This document shows, piece by piece, positions 1 to 5,649 of a stretch of 17,351 nt of DNA. Below the pieces are notes generated by a model. That model was not told the DNA's origin. It saw only the letters and a program-made list of their open reading frames with translations, and searched no databases. How positions within the stretch are numbered: the stretch's first letter is position 1; each line of letters opens with the position of its first letter. The translations under genes and the position numbers were made by a program. The DNA is from JAVBNC01 sp031551765 (lineage in GTDB: Bacteria; Desulfobacterota; Desulfovibrionia; Desulfovibrionales; Desulfovibrionaceae). The stretch spans positions 1 through 17,351 of the forward strand of contig JAVBNC010000095.1 in the NCBI GenBank assembly GCA_031551765.1, in the 5' to 3' direction.

Positions 1-36
1 CACATTGTAATGGGGGTCCCCCTCGTGAGTGACGTC

Positions 37-140
37 TTGTGCCCCGTCCAGTCCGTCCGGCGGCGTTTTGGGGCCCGGGCTTTCCCAGAAGCGTACTATC
101 CCGGGCCAAAAATCCCCGCGTTCCTTGCCAGGGAACAAAA
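37..140 (-). repeat. Dispersed structured element, copy 1 (subfamily A)
   Basis: Read on the minus strand, this segment carries the basal motif shared with three other places in the window: a strand starting TTTTGTTCCCTGGCAAGGAA and, about 65 nt later, a strand containing GGACG and GGGGCACAAGAC. Between them is a hairpin whose core is 8 perfect base pairs (72-79 with 100-107), extended by TTTT/AAAA pairing after a 2-nt bulge. Its loop keeps the CAGAAG and GTACTAT words of copy 4. The 3' basal strand is degenerate here (GGACG instead of TGACG), so this is the most decayed copy. It lies in the leader region of purC, in the orientation opposite to that gene. Confidence 0.75.
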
Positions 141-198
141 CCCGCCTCTCAGGAGACGGACCGGATCGGTAAATTTTTTTAACGTACTGGAGTGTTTT

Positions 199-1101
199 AT
201 GAAGGTCGTCACGCAAACTGCCATTCGCGAATACCCGCTTCTGGCTCGCGGGAAAGTGCGGGACATCTACGAAATCGACGCCCAAACCCTGCTCATGGTC
301 ACCACGGACCGCATGTCCGCCTTTGACGTGATCATGAACGAGCCCATTCCCTACAAGGGCGTGGTGCTGAACCAGATCACCCTGTTCTGGATGAAGAAGT
401 TCGGGCACATCATTCCCAACCACCTCAAGGAGTGGGACGTGGCCAGGTTCCCGGCCCCGCTGCAAAAGTACGCGGACGAGCTGGAAGGCCGCGCCGTGCT
501 GGTCAAAAAGGCCAAGCCCCTGGCCGTGGAATGTATTGTGCGCGGCCACCTGGCCGGGTCCGGCTGGAAAGACTACCAGGAGACGGGCAAACTCTGCGGC
601 GAGACGCTGCCCAAGGGCCTGCTGGAATCCGCCAAGCTGGAAAAGGTGATTTTCACCCCGTCCACCAAAGCGGAACTGGGCACACACGACGAGAACATCA
701 GCGAGCAGGACGCGGCCAGGCTGGTGGGGGAAGCGCTGTATAAAAAAGTGCGCGAGGCTTCCATCGCCATTTTTTCTGAAGCCCGCGAGTATGCCGAAAC
801 CAGAGGCATTATTATCGCGGACACCAAGTTCGAGTTCGGGACGCTGAACGGGGAGCTTATCCTCATCGACGAGGTGCTGACCCCGGATTCCTCGCGCTTC
901 TGGCCCAAGGCCGGGTATGCGCCGGGCAAGAGCCAGCCCAGTTTCGACAAGCAGTTCCTGCGCGACTGGCTGCGTTCTCAACCCTGGAACATGACCCCGC
1001 CCCCGCCCGCGCTGCCGGCGGAAATCGTCACGGGCACCAGCGGCAAGTATAGAGAAGCGTACGCCATTCTCACCGGCGAAAAACTGAACATACGGGATTG
1101 A
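199..1101 (+). CDS. purC: Phosphoribosylaminoimidazole-succinocarboxamide (SAICAR) synthase
   Basis: PurC joins CAIR and L-aspartate with ATP to make SAICAR in cytoplasmic de novo purine synthesis. The 300-residue product shows family hallmarks in order: GKVRDIYE near residues 18-25, the TDRMSAFD segment at 36-43, VECIVRGHLAGSGW from 110, IIIADTKFEFG, and LIDEVLTPDSSRFW toward the C terminus. It is longer than the roughly 240-residue E. coli-type enzyme and matches the roughly 300-residue class. The ATG at 199 is chosen because a GGAG ribosome-binding site lies 6 nt upstream and homology starts there. The frame stays open further upstream, but that part is repeat copy 1. Another copy of the same repeat begins 17 nt after the stop codon. 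Confidence 0.96.
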   Translation: MKVVTQTAIREYPLLARGKVRDIYEIDAQTLLMVTTDRMSAFDVIMNEPIPYKGVVLNQITLFWMKKFGHIIPNHLKEWDVARFPAPLQKYADELEGRAVLVKKAKPLAVECIVRGHLAGSGWKDYQETGKLCGETLPKGLLESAKLEKVIFTPSTKAELGTHDENISEQDAARLVGEALYKKVREASIAIFSEAREYAETRGIIIADTKFEFGTLNGELILIDEVLTPDSSRFWPKAGYAPGKSQPSFDKQFLRDWLRSQPWNMTPPPPALPAEIVTGTSGKYREAYAILTGEKLNIRD

Positions 1102-1118
1102 TGCGATTTACCTTGTTT

Positions 1119-1243
1119 CAAAATTAGGATTTTTGTTCTCTGCCAAGGAAGGCGCGTCCCGTGCGGAGCGAAGTGTATTGCTTTATACATGAGCTTCGCG
1201 CGGGACGCGCCTGACGCGGGCAGAGGGCAAAAAGACAATTTTG
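1119..1243 (+). repeat. Dispersed structured element, copy 2 (subfamily B)
   Basis: This 125-nt element between purC and fabI has the same length as copy 3 (6932-7056) and differs from it at 18 positions by my alignment. The outermost helix is CAAAATT (1119-1125) with AATTTTG (1237-1243). The basal helix pairs TTGTTCTCTGCC with GGCAGAGGGCAA, using two U-G wobbles if read as plus-strand RNA. The internal loop has AAGGAA opposite TGACG. The inner stem GGCGCGTCCCG/CGGGACGCGCC is 11 perfect pairs, capped by a GCGAAG...CTTCGC hairpin containing TGTAT/ATACA. There is no U-tract, so it is not a canonical terminator. It is followed by a short CCCCGG/CCGGGG hairpin (1244-1249 with 1261-1266). Confidence 0.85.
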
Positions 1244-1299
1244 CCCCGGTGTCGACGCCGCCGGGGTGTATCACCTTTTTACCAAGTGGAGGAGGCGTC

Positions 1300-2082
1300 A
1301 TGCTTCTGGCAGGTAAAAAAGCCCTGATCGTCGGGGTGGCCAACAATAAAAGCATAGCCTACGGCATAGCCAAGGCCTTTAAAGACAACGGCGCGGAAAT
1401 CGCCCTTTCCTGGCCCGGGGAAGCCATTCGCAAGCGGGTGGAGCCCCTGGCGGAAGAACTGGGCGCTTCCTTCACCCTGCCCTGTGACGTGACCAAGGAC
1501 GAAGACTTGGCCGGAGCGGCGGCAGCCGTGAAAACGCACTGGGACAAACTGGATATCCTGGTGCACGCCGTGGCCTTTGCCCACCGCGACGATCTGCAGG
1601 GCCGCTACCTGGACACCTCACGCGAGGGCTTTTCCCTGGCTCTGGACATTTCCGCTTACTCCCTGGTGGCCCTGTGCAAGGCGTTCGAGCCCATGTTCAG
1701 CGAAAACGCTTCCGTGATGACCCTGTCCTATTATGGCGCGCAAAAGGTGGTCACCAACTACAACGTCATGGGCGTGGCCAAGGCGGCCCTGGAAGCTTCC
1801 GTGCGCTACCTGGCCTATGACCTGGGCGAGAAAGGCGTGCGCATCAACGCCATCAGCGCGGGCCCCATCAAGACCCTGGCGGCTTCCGGCATCGGCGGGT
1901 TCAACAGGATTCTGAACCACATCGAGCAACACAGCCCGCTGAAGCGCAACGTGACCATTGAGGACGTGGGCAGCACCGCACTGTACCTGGCCTCGCACCT
2001 GTCCGCGGGGCAGACGGGAGAGGTGTTGTTCGTGGATTCCGGCTACAACATTTCGGGCACCCAGATCGCCATGGAAGAATAA
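1300..2082 (+). CDS. fabI: Enoyl-[acyl-carrier-protein] reductase (NADH), FabI type
   Basis: FabI reduces trans-2-enoyl-ACP in the last step of each fatty-acid elongation cycle. The 260-residue SDR protein has a nucleotide-binding start (ALIVGVANNKSIAYGIAKAF, residues 8-27) with the spaced glycines and N-K-S-I-A-Y-G of FabI. The active site is Y144 plus the Y154-X6-K161 motif, equivalent to Y146/Y156/K163 of the E. coli enzyme. The HAVAFA segment at 89-94 resembles the HSIAFA form of Firmicute FabI proteins. The ATG at 1300 is preceded by a strong GGAGGAGG site; the longer open frame from 1189 runs through repeat copy 2 and is not credible as coding sequence. A strong terminator follows the stop. 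Confidence 0.96.
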   Translation: MLLAGKKALIVGVANNKSIAYGIAKAFKDNGAEIALSWPGEAIRKRVEPLAEELGASFTLPCDVTKDEDLAGAAAAVKTHWDKLDILVHAVAFAHRDDLQGRYLDTSREGFSLALDISAYSLVALCKAFEPMFSENASVMTLSYYGAQKVVTNYNVMGVAKAALEASVRYLAYDLGEKGVRINAISAGPIKTLAASGIGGFNRILNHIEQHSPLKRNVTIEDVGSTALYLASHLSAGQTGEVLFVDSGYNISGTQIAMEE

Positions 2083-2109
2083 GCCCGTCGTGGGGCCTGA
2101 GCTTCCGCC

Positions 2110-2143
2110 CGGCCCGGAACGTGAGCGCGTTCCGGGCCGTTTT
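2110..2143 (+). terminator. Rho-independent terminator of fabI
   Basis: CGGCCCGGAACG (2110-2121) and CGTTCCGGGCCG (2128-2139) form 12 perfect base pairs around a 6-nt loop. TTTT follows at once. It lies 28 nt after the fabI stop codon and separates fabI from the next gene. Confidence 0.85.
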
Positions 2144-2186
2144 GCGGAGCGGGCCTGTCGAGGGAACGCCTTGCAGGCATTTCCGC

Positions 2187-2216
2187 TTGTACAGAGGCGG
2201 AAAAATTGGCTATACG
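2187..2216 (+). promoter_or_regulatory. Candidate sigma-70 promoter for the hypothetical gene at 2261
   Basis: TTGTAC (2187-2192) and TATACG (2211-2216) are separated by 18 bp. They sit between the fabI terminator and the next gene. The -10 is a fair match and the -35 is moderate. This comes from consensus matching only. Confidence 0.45.
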
Positions 2217-2223
2217 TAAGAAG

Positions 2224-2248
2224 GCCGCGGCAATAAAAGCGCCGCGGC
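2224..2248 (+). promoter_or_regulatory. Leader hairpin with self-complementary arms
   Basis: GCCGCGGC occurs at 2224-2231 and again at 2241-2248. The 8-mer is its own reverse complement, so the two copies can pair perfectly around a 9-nt loop. The second arm ends directly before an in-frame ATG at 2249 and 2 nt before the GGAG that serves the start at 2261. It could therefore affect ribosome access. Function is inferred from position only. Confidence 0.5.
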
Positions 2249-2260
2249 ATGGAGTTGCGC

Positions 2261-2704
2261 ATGGCACAAACGCAAACGGAGTTTTTCGGCCATTTTGTTT
2301 ACGGCCCGGACCTGACCTACGAAGAGCTGCTGGCCCGGGAAGAAGCGTTGAAAGAGGCGCTGGCCGCCATTCTTGCCGCCAGCGGGGCTGACTACAGCCA
2401 CTTTGAGGCGGACGGCGATTCCCTGCGCGTGCAGTGCGGCCTGACCGGCCAGGGCGAAGACCTGTTCCACGCCGTCTGCGACCGGATCGTGCCGCTGATG
2501 GAAAAGGATCTGGACGGCCGTCTGCTGTTCGTGGACAAGGATCTGCACGCCCTGCACGCCTATTCCCTGCACCAAGGCCAATGGCAGGAAGGGGTTATCA
2601 CCCTGCCCCCGCCCGGCCACCTGGAAAAGACGGAGCCCGTGGAGCTGATAGCGGCGGAACCCGTGGGTTCCAAGAAACGCGCCAAGAAGGCCCCGCGGAA
2701 GTAG
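2261..2704 (+). CDS. Conserved-looking hypothetical protein, 147 aa
   Basis: I do not recognise this family. The product is a soluble acidic protein of 147 residues with no signal peptide or membrane segment. An amphipathic helix-rich stretch with many Glu, Leu and Ala (TYEELLAREEALKEALAAIL) is followed by a compact alpha/beta-looking middle. The C-terminal tail is basic (GSKKRAKKAPRK). Codon use and GC match the flanking genes, so this looks like a real resident gene. Two in-frame ATGs exist (2249 and 2261). The second is preferred because GGAG lies 6 nt before it, while the first abuts the hairpin arm. It has its own candidate promoter and is followed 19 nt later by tRNA-Leu, with which it may be co-transcribed. 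Confidence 0.75.
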   Translation: MAQTQTEFFGHFVYGPDLTYEELLAREEALKEALAAILAASGADYSHFEADGDSLRVQCGLTGQGEDLFHAVCDRIVPLMEKDLDGRLLFVDKDLHALHAYSLHQGQWQEGVITLPPPGHLEKTEPVELIAAEPVGSKKRAKKAPRK

Positions 2705-2723
2705 CGAGTGTATTTTCCCGCAC

Positions 2724-2810
2724 GCCCGGATGGTGGAATTGGTAGACACAAGGGATTTAAAATCCCTCGGCGGAAACGCTGTGCGGGTTCAAGTCCCGCT
2801 CTGGGCACCA
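2724..2810 (+). tRNA. tRNA-Leu (anticodon UAA)
   Basis: The acceptor stem GCCCGGA (2724-2730) pairs with TCTGGGC, followed by discriminator A and encoded CCA (to 2810). The anticodon stem AGGGA/TCCCT (2751-2755, 2763-2767) encloses TTTAAAA, giving anticodon TAA at 2758-2760. A class II variable arm (CGGCG-GAAA-CGCTG) and a normal T arm (GCGGG-TTCAAGT-CCCGC) are present. The gene is close to the E. coli tRNA-Leu(UAA) sequence. Confidence 0.97.
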
Positions 2811-2819
2811 AAAAAGTAG

Positions 2820-2858
2820 AAAAAGTGGCTTTCTTCCTTGTGGAGAAAGCCACTTTTT
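2820..2858 (+). terminator. Rho-independent terminator after tRNA-Leu
   Basis: AAAAGTGGCTTTCT (2821-2834) pairs perfectly with AGAAAGCCACTTTT (2844-2857) around a 9-nt loop, with A2820 and T2858 extending the stem. The A-tract before and T-tract after make it potentially bidirectional. It begins 10 nt after the tRNA CCA end. Confidence 0.9.
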
Positions 2859-2877
2859 GAATCTAATAGACTTGACT

Positions 2878-2953
2878 TGCCAACGCGTTAGCGCTCAATA
2901 TTTGTTAGGTTGGCATGCAAGATTTTTAGGTTCGTCAGATTAAAAAGTAATCT
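2878..2953 (+). promoter_or_regulatory. Upstream region of the protease gene with two inverted repeats
   Basis: Two perfect inverted repeats lie between the tRNA terminator and the protease gene. TGCCAAC (2878-2884) pairs with GTTGGCA (2909-2915), and AGATTA (2937-2942) pairs with TAATCT (2948-2953) across 5 nt. The second ends 10 nt before the GGAG of the next gene, where an operator would be expected. Promoter elements are weak: TTGACT at 2872-2877 and an A/T-rich AGTAATAAT at 2954-2962. Base composition drops sharply in AT-rich direction across this stretch. Confidence 0.45.
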
Positions 2954-2974
2954 AGTAATAATTGGAGATTATAA

Positions 2975-3865
2975 ATGCATACTGGTATAAATAATACTTT
3001 TTTATATTCGGCCTGCAAAATTTCGTGCACATTCAGTAATGGTTCAAATTCTATTAATACACGAGGGACTGGATTTTTTATAAATAAAGGGAGTATTCCA
3101 TATTTGATTACAAATCGTCATGTCGTCGACTTTGATTATTATAAAGGCCACAATACAGGTTATCAGCTTAGCCGTTTGCTTGTTGACAATAGACACTTTG
3201 ATCCTGCCACACAATTACCTACAGATATTGTAACATTTGAACTTCATGACCTTGATAAAATTGTTTTTTCTCAAGAAAGAAAAAATGACATAGCTTGTTT
3301 ATATTATCTCAATAATATCGAGCTGTTGCCGCACAAAGATGGCAAGGCTCAAAAGTGTGAAGTAGCATTTCATATTCCATATGATCTTTTAGCAACCGAA
3401 AATGACTTTTTAACAAAGCTCAACGTTTGTGATTTTATTGGATTTAGCGGTTATCCAAACGCTCACGATGTTAGAAATAACAACCCAATTTTTCGAATGG
3501 GATCTATAGCAAGTGATCCTAGGACAAATTATTCGTTTTGTGAGGATTTTGTTGGTGATATTGTTGCGTATGATGGACTCTCTTCTGGTGGAGCATCAGG
3601 TAGTCCAGTTTTTTCTTTACAAAAAGGCTTTGAAATTGGTGGAGGATTAATAAAAACAAGTGAGAATTTTTATAGAAGAGCATTATGCGTTGGAATAAAT
3701 GCAGGGCATGTCAAAGAAGGGCAACGAGAGGTTATGCTCGGCGGCTATTGCGTGCCCATCACAGGATTGCACTCTGGTATTTCTTATTTCTATAAATCAA
3801 CAGAGATTATTAAGATCATTGATGAAATATGCCCAAAAGAGTATCCTGGTCATATAACATTCTAG
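2975..3865 (+). CDS. Trypsin-like serine protease, AT-rich, probably acquired
   Basis: The 296-residue product has the chymotrypsin-fold (S1/S46-like) signature. RGTGFFI at 30-36 is followed by ITNRHVV with candidate catalytic His49, NDIACL with Asp105, and GGASGSP with Ser208. There is no signal peptide or membrane helix, so a cytoplasmic protein is expected. Substrate and role are unknown. Such proteins occur as stand-alone stress proteases and as effectors in some defence systems, but no partner gene lies beside it. Codon use is A/T-rich, unlike the GC-rich genes on either side, and the gene sits directly downstream of a tRNA terminator; both point to horizontal transfer. The ATG at 2975 has GGAG 7 nt upstream. 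The next gene is convergent and ends 35 nt away. Confidence 0.88.
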   Translation: MHTGINNTFLYSACKISCTFSNGSNSINTRGTGFFINKGSIPYLITNRHVVDFDYYKGHNTGYQLSRLLVDNRHFDPATQLPTDIVTFELHDLDKIVFSQERKNDIACLYYLNNIELLPHKDGKAQKCEVAFHIPYDLLATENDFLTKLNVCDFIGFSGYPNAHDVRNNNPIFRMGSIASDPRTNYSFCEDFVGDIVAYDGLSSGGASGSPVFSLQKGFEIGGGLIKTSENFYRRALCVGINAGHVKEGQREVMLGGYCVPITGLHSGISYFYKSTEIIKIIDEICPKEYPGHITF

Positions 3866-3900
3866 ATTTTAATAATGCTGACCTGATCTCGTAAGGCCCC

Positions 3901-4425
3901 TCACATCTCAATCCCCCGCCGCGCCCGCACGCCCTTGTCAAAGGGATGCTTCACCGCCCGAATGTCCGAGAAATAATCCGCCAGTTCCTTGATGGCGTCG
4001 GGCACGTCGCGGCCGGTGAGCACCACTTCCAGTTTAGCGGGCTTGGTGAGCAGAAAGTTCAGCACGCGCTCTTCCGGCACCATGCCGGTGGTCACGGCGC
4101 TGATGATCTCGTCCAGCACCAGCACGTCAATGTCGTGCGCCAGGGCTTCGGCGGCGTCAAAGCCCGCCTGCTGCTCCTTGGCGCACTGGGCGCGCTCTTC
4201 GTCCGTCATGTAGGGCACGAACTTGGTCACCGTGCCCGCCTTGACCACGTTGATGCCCAACGCGCGCAGGGGCTTGATTTCCGAGCTTTCCGTGCCTTTC
4301 ATGAACTGCACGAACGCCACCCGCCTGCCCGCGCCGCAAGCGCGCACCGCCAGGCCCACGGAAGCCGTGGTTTTGCCCTTGCCGTCGCCCGTGTACACGT
4401 GAATTAAGCCTTCCGCGGCCGCCAT
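3901..4425 (-). CDS. cobO: Corrinoid adenosyltransferase (cob(I)yrinic acid a,c-diamide / cobalamin, CobO/BtuR type)
   Basis: This enzyme transfers the 5'-deoxyadenosyl group of ATP to reduced corrinoid, making adenosylcobalamin. The 174-residue product has the P-loop GDGKGKTT at 13-20, a VLVLDEI Walker-B strand in the middle, LTGRDVP, and the C-terminal HPFDKGVRARRGIE that typifies CobA/CobO/BtuR. ATG at 4425 is chosen because GGAGG lies 6 nt upstream and homology begins just after it; the longer open frame to 4491 has no support. It is the last gene of the apparent glm-mal operon, 88 nt after the P-loop gene. That fits supply of AdoCbl to glutamate mutase, though it could also serve general corrinoid salvage. 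Confidence 0.93.
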   Translation of the reverse strand: MAAAEGLIHVYTGDGKGKTTASVGLAVRACGAGRRVAFVQFMKGTESSEIKPLRALGINVVKAGTVTKFVPYMTDEERAQCAKEQQAGFDAAEALAHDIDVLVLDEIISAVTTGMVPEERVLNFLLTKPAKLEVVLTGRDVPDAIKELADYFSDIRAVKHPFDKGVRARRGIEM

Positions 4426-4483
4426 GCTAGCCTCCGTTGAAGCAGGGTTTTCCGATGCTGTCTGCGTAGCACGGGCGCGATCC

Positions 4484-4511
4484 CGCCGCAAGCGCGCGCC
4501 GGGTTGCGGCG
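4484..4511 (-). other. Hairpin between the P-loop gene and cobO
   Basis: CGCCGCAA (4484-4491) pairs with TTGCGGCG (4504-4511), 8 perfect pairs around a 12-nt loop. On the minus strand it starts 2 nt after the P-loop gene's stop codon. No T-run follows, so processing, mRNA stabilisation or partial attenuation is more likely than full termination. Confidence 0.5.
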
Positions 4512-4513
4512 TT

Positions 4514-5467
4514 CTACAGCAAATCGTTGGCGCCGAACTCGAAATTGTTCATGGTGCCGACTTCGGTCATTTCGTCGCTTTTGAGCAGGCCCACCAGGCA
4601 GTAGGTGTCCGTCTTCTCGTCACGGATAAAGTGTTCCAGCAGCTTGAAGTACTTGATTTCCGAGGTGTTGCGCACGTGGAGCCTCGGGCCGGTGCAGTAG
4701 ACCTTGTCGTCGCCCAGCAGAATGTTGGTTTCGTCGCAGTAGCGCACGGCCAGGTCTTCCGCCAGGCGCTCGTTGATGCGCTGCGCCAGTTTGGCGAAAT
4801 CCAGGTCCACCGCCTGGGTGAAGCGCAAGAGAAATCCGCTCTTGATGTCCGAACTGAAAAAAATATCGTGGCTGATGCCGAATTCCTCCAACAGCAGCTG
4901 GATGGTGACGTCTTCCGCCGTGTGGGCCATTTTGCGGGCCTGCAGCGAGACGCGCACCACGTCGTACATGCTCTGTGGGGAAGGGCCGAACACGCTGGGC
5001 CGCACCACAATGATTTCCTCGCCGATGCCGATCATCATGTCCGCCTGGATCTGGAGCACGGGGTAGAGCAGATTGAAGTGCTCCACCACTACGCGGCGGC
5101 CGTGTTCCAGGGCCTTCTGCACGAAACTGGCGATTTCGTGCATCTGGGTAAAGGCCATCTGGAAGCGCACGTCAATGTGGTAGGTGGTGGCGTTGGAAAA
5201 GTCCTCGTCAAAGTCGCGCACCTGCATGACTTTGTAGCTGTCCAGCACGTCATCGTTGTTGGTCAGCTCCAGGCCCGGGAACATGCCCCGGATGAGCGAG
5301 GACTTGCCGGACCCCGCATCGCCGATAATGCCGATGAGCCGGTCCGGGAATTTCAGGTGGCGGCGGCCGAGCTGGTCGCCCAGAAAGAGCAGGCGTTCTT
5401 TGCCGCGCGGGGCAAAGTACAGGGAGTAGATGGAGTATTCCTGGATAAGGCTGCGCATGTCGTTCAT
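4514..5467 (-). CDS. P-loop protein with putative AlaRS/ThrRS-type second additional domain (methylaspartate operon)
   Basis: The 317-residue protein combines an N-terminal NTPase module with Walker A GDAGSGKS at 49-56 after a hydrophobic beta strand (RLIGII). A second strand plus acidic residue, VVVEH, lies at 126-130. The C-terminal half, around residues 199-245, resembles the second additional domain of alanyl/threonyl-tRNA synthetases (the GF-LL-F, then LAQRINERLAEDL pattern). I recall proteins annotated that way beside glutamate mutase genes in anaerobes, but no activity is known to me. Charged residues are abundant and no membrane segment is seen, so it should be cytoplasmic. ATG at 5467 is chosen for an AGAAGG site about 9 nt upstream; the open frame to 5584 runs through GC-rich hairpins. 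It lies 182 nt downstream of mal in the same direction. Confidence 0.72.
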   Translation of the reverse strand: MNDMRSLIQEYSIYSLYFAPRGKERLLFLGDQLGRRHLKFPDRLIGIIGDAGSGKSSLIRGMFPGLELTNNDDVLDSYKVMQVRDFDEDFSNATTYHIDVRFQMAFTQMHEIASFVQKALEHGRRVVVEHFNLLYPVLQIQADMMIGIGEEIIVVRPSVFGPSPQSMYDVVRVSLQARKMAHTAEDVTIQLLLEEFGISHDIFFSSDIKSGFLLRFTQAVDLDFAKLAQRINERLAEDLAVRYCDETNILLGDDKVYCTGPRLHVRNTSEIKYFKLLEHFIRDEKTDTYCLVGLLKSDEMTEVGTMNNFEFGANDLL

Positions 5468-5523
5468 AAGTACGACCTTCTTTATACCCCCGGAGGGGGC
5501 CGGAGCGGTCTTCCGCGCAGGCC

Positions 5524-5596
5524 AGGCCCGACAGGGCCTATGGAGCGCAGGGGCCGGGTCCGGCGGATTTACTCCGCCGGACATCTTCCCGGCCCC
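5524..5596 (-). other. Cluster of strong hairpins between mal and the P-loop gene
   Basis: AGGCCC-GACA-GGGCCT (5524-5539) forms a 6-bp tetraloop hairpin. Next to it, GTCCGGCGGA (5558-5567) pairs perfectly with TCCGCCGGAC (5573-5582) around 5 nt. This hairpin is nested inside GGGGCCGG (5550-5557) paired with CCGGCCCC (5589-5596), leaving a one-sided 6-nt bulge. There is no T-tract in either direction. A role in mRNA processing or in lowering expression of the downstream genes is inferred. Confidence 0.6.
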
Positions 5597-5649
5597 GGAG
5601 CGGAAGGATGGCGCCGGAGTTTTCCCCGGCCGCCGGAGACATCACATGG

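Noticed and set aside
37..140. The pair of subfamily-A repeats near both window edges (37-140 and 17239-17342) as ends of one composite transposon.
   Set aside because: They are in the same orientation, differ in decay, enclose ordinary chromosomal genes without a transposase, and subfamily-B copies occur inside. Dispersed repeats explain them better.
1189..1299. Similar short peptides encoded in repeat copies 2 and 3 (beginning MSFAR on the plus strand and with a shared SRAKLMY word on the minus strand).
   Set aside because: The similarity follows from the nucleotide repeat. Changes fall where pairing is kept rather than where codons are kept, and there is no independent coding evidence.
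1567..1584. FabI with Ala where E. coli FabI has Gly93, a site linked to triclosan resistance.
   Set aside because: The HAVAFA segment matches the HSIAFA form of triclosan-sensitive Firmicute FabI proteins, so Ala is a normal state and not evidence of resistance.
2786..3900. Integrative element using tRNA-Leu as attachment site.
   Set aside because: No integrase gene is present, and no copy of the tRNA 3' end was found at the far side of the AT-rich patch. Only composition and position suggest insertion.
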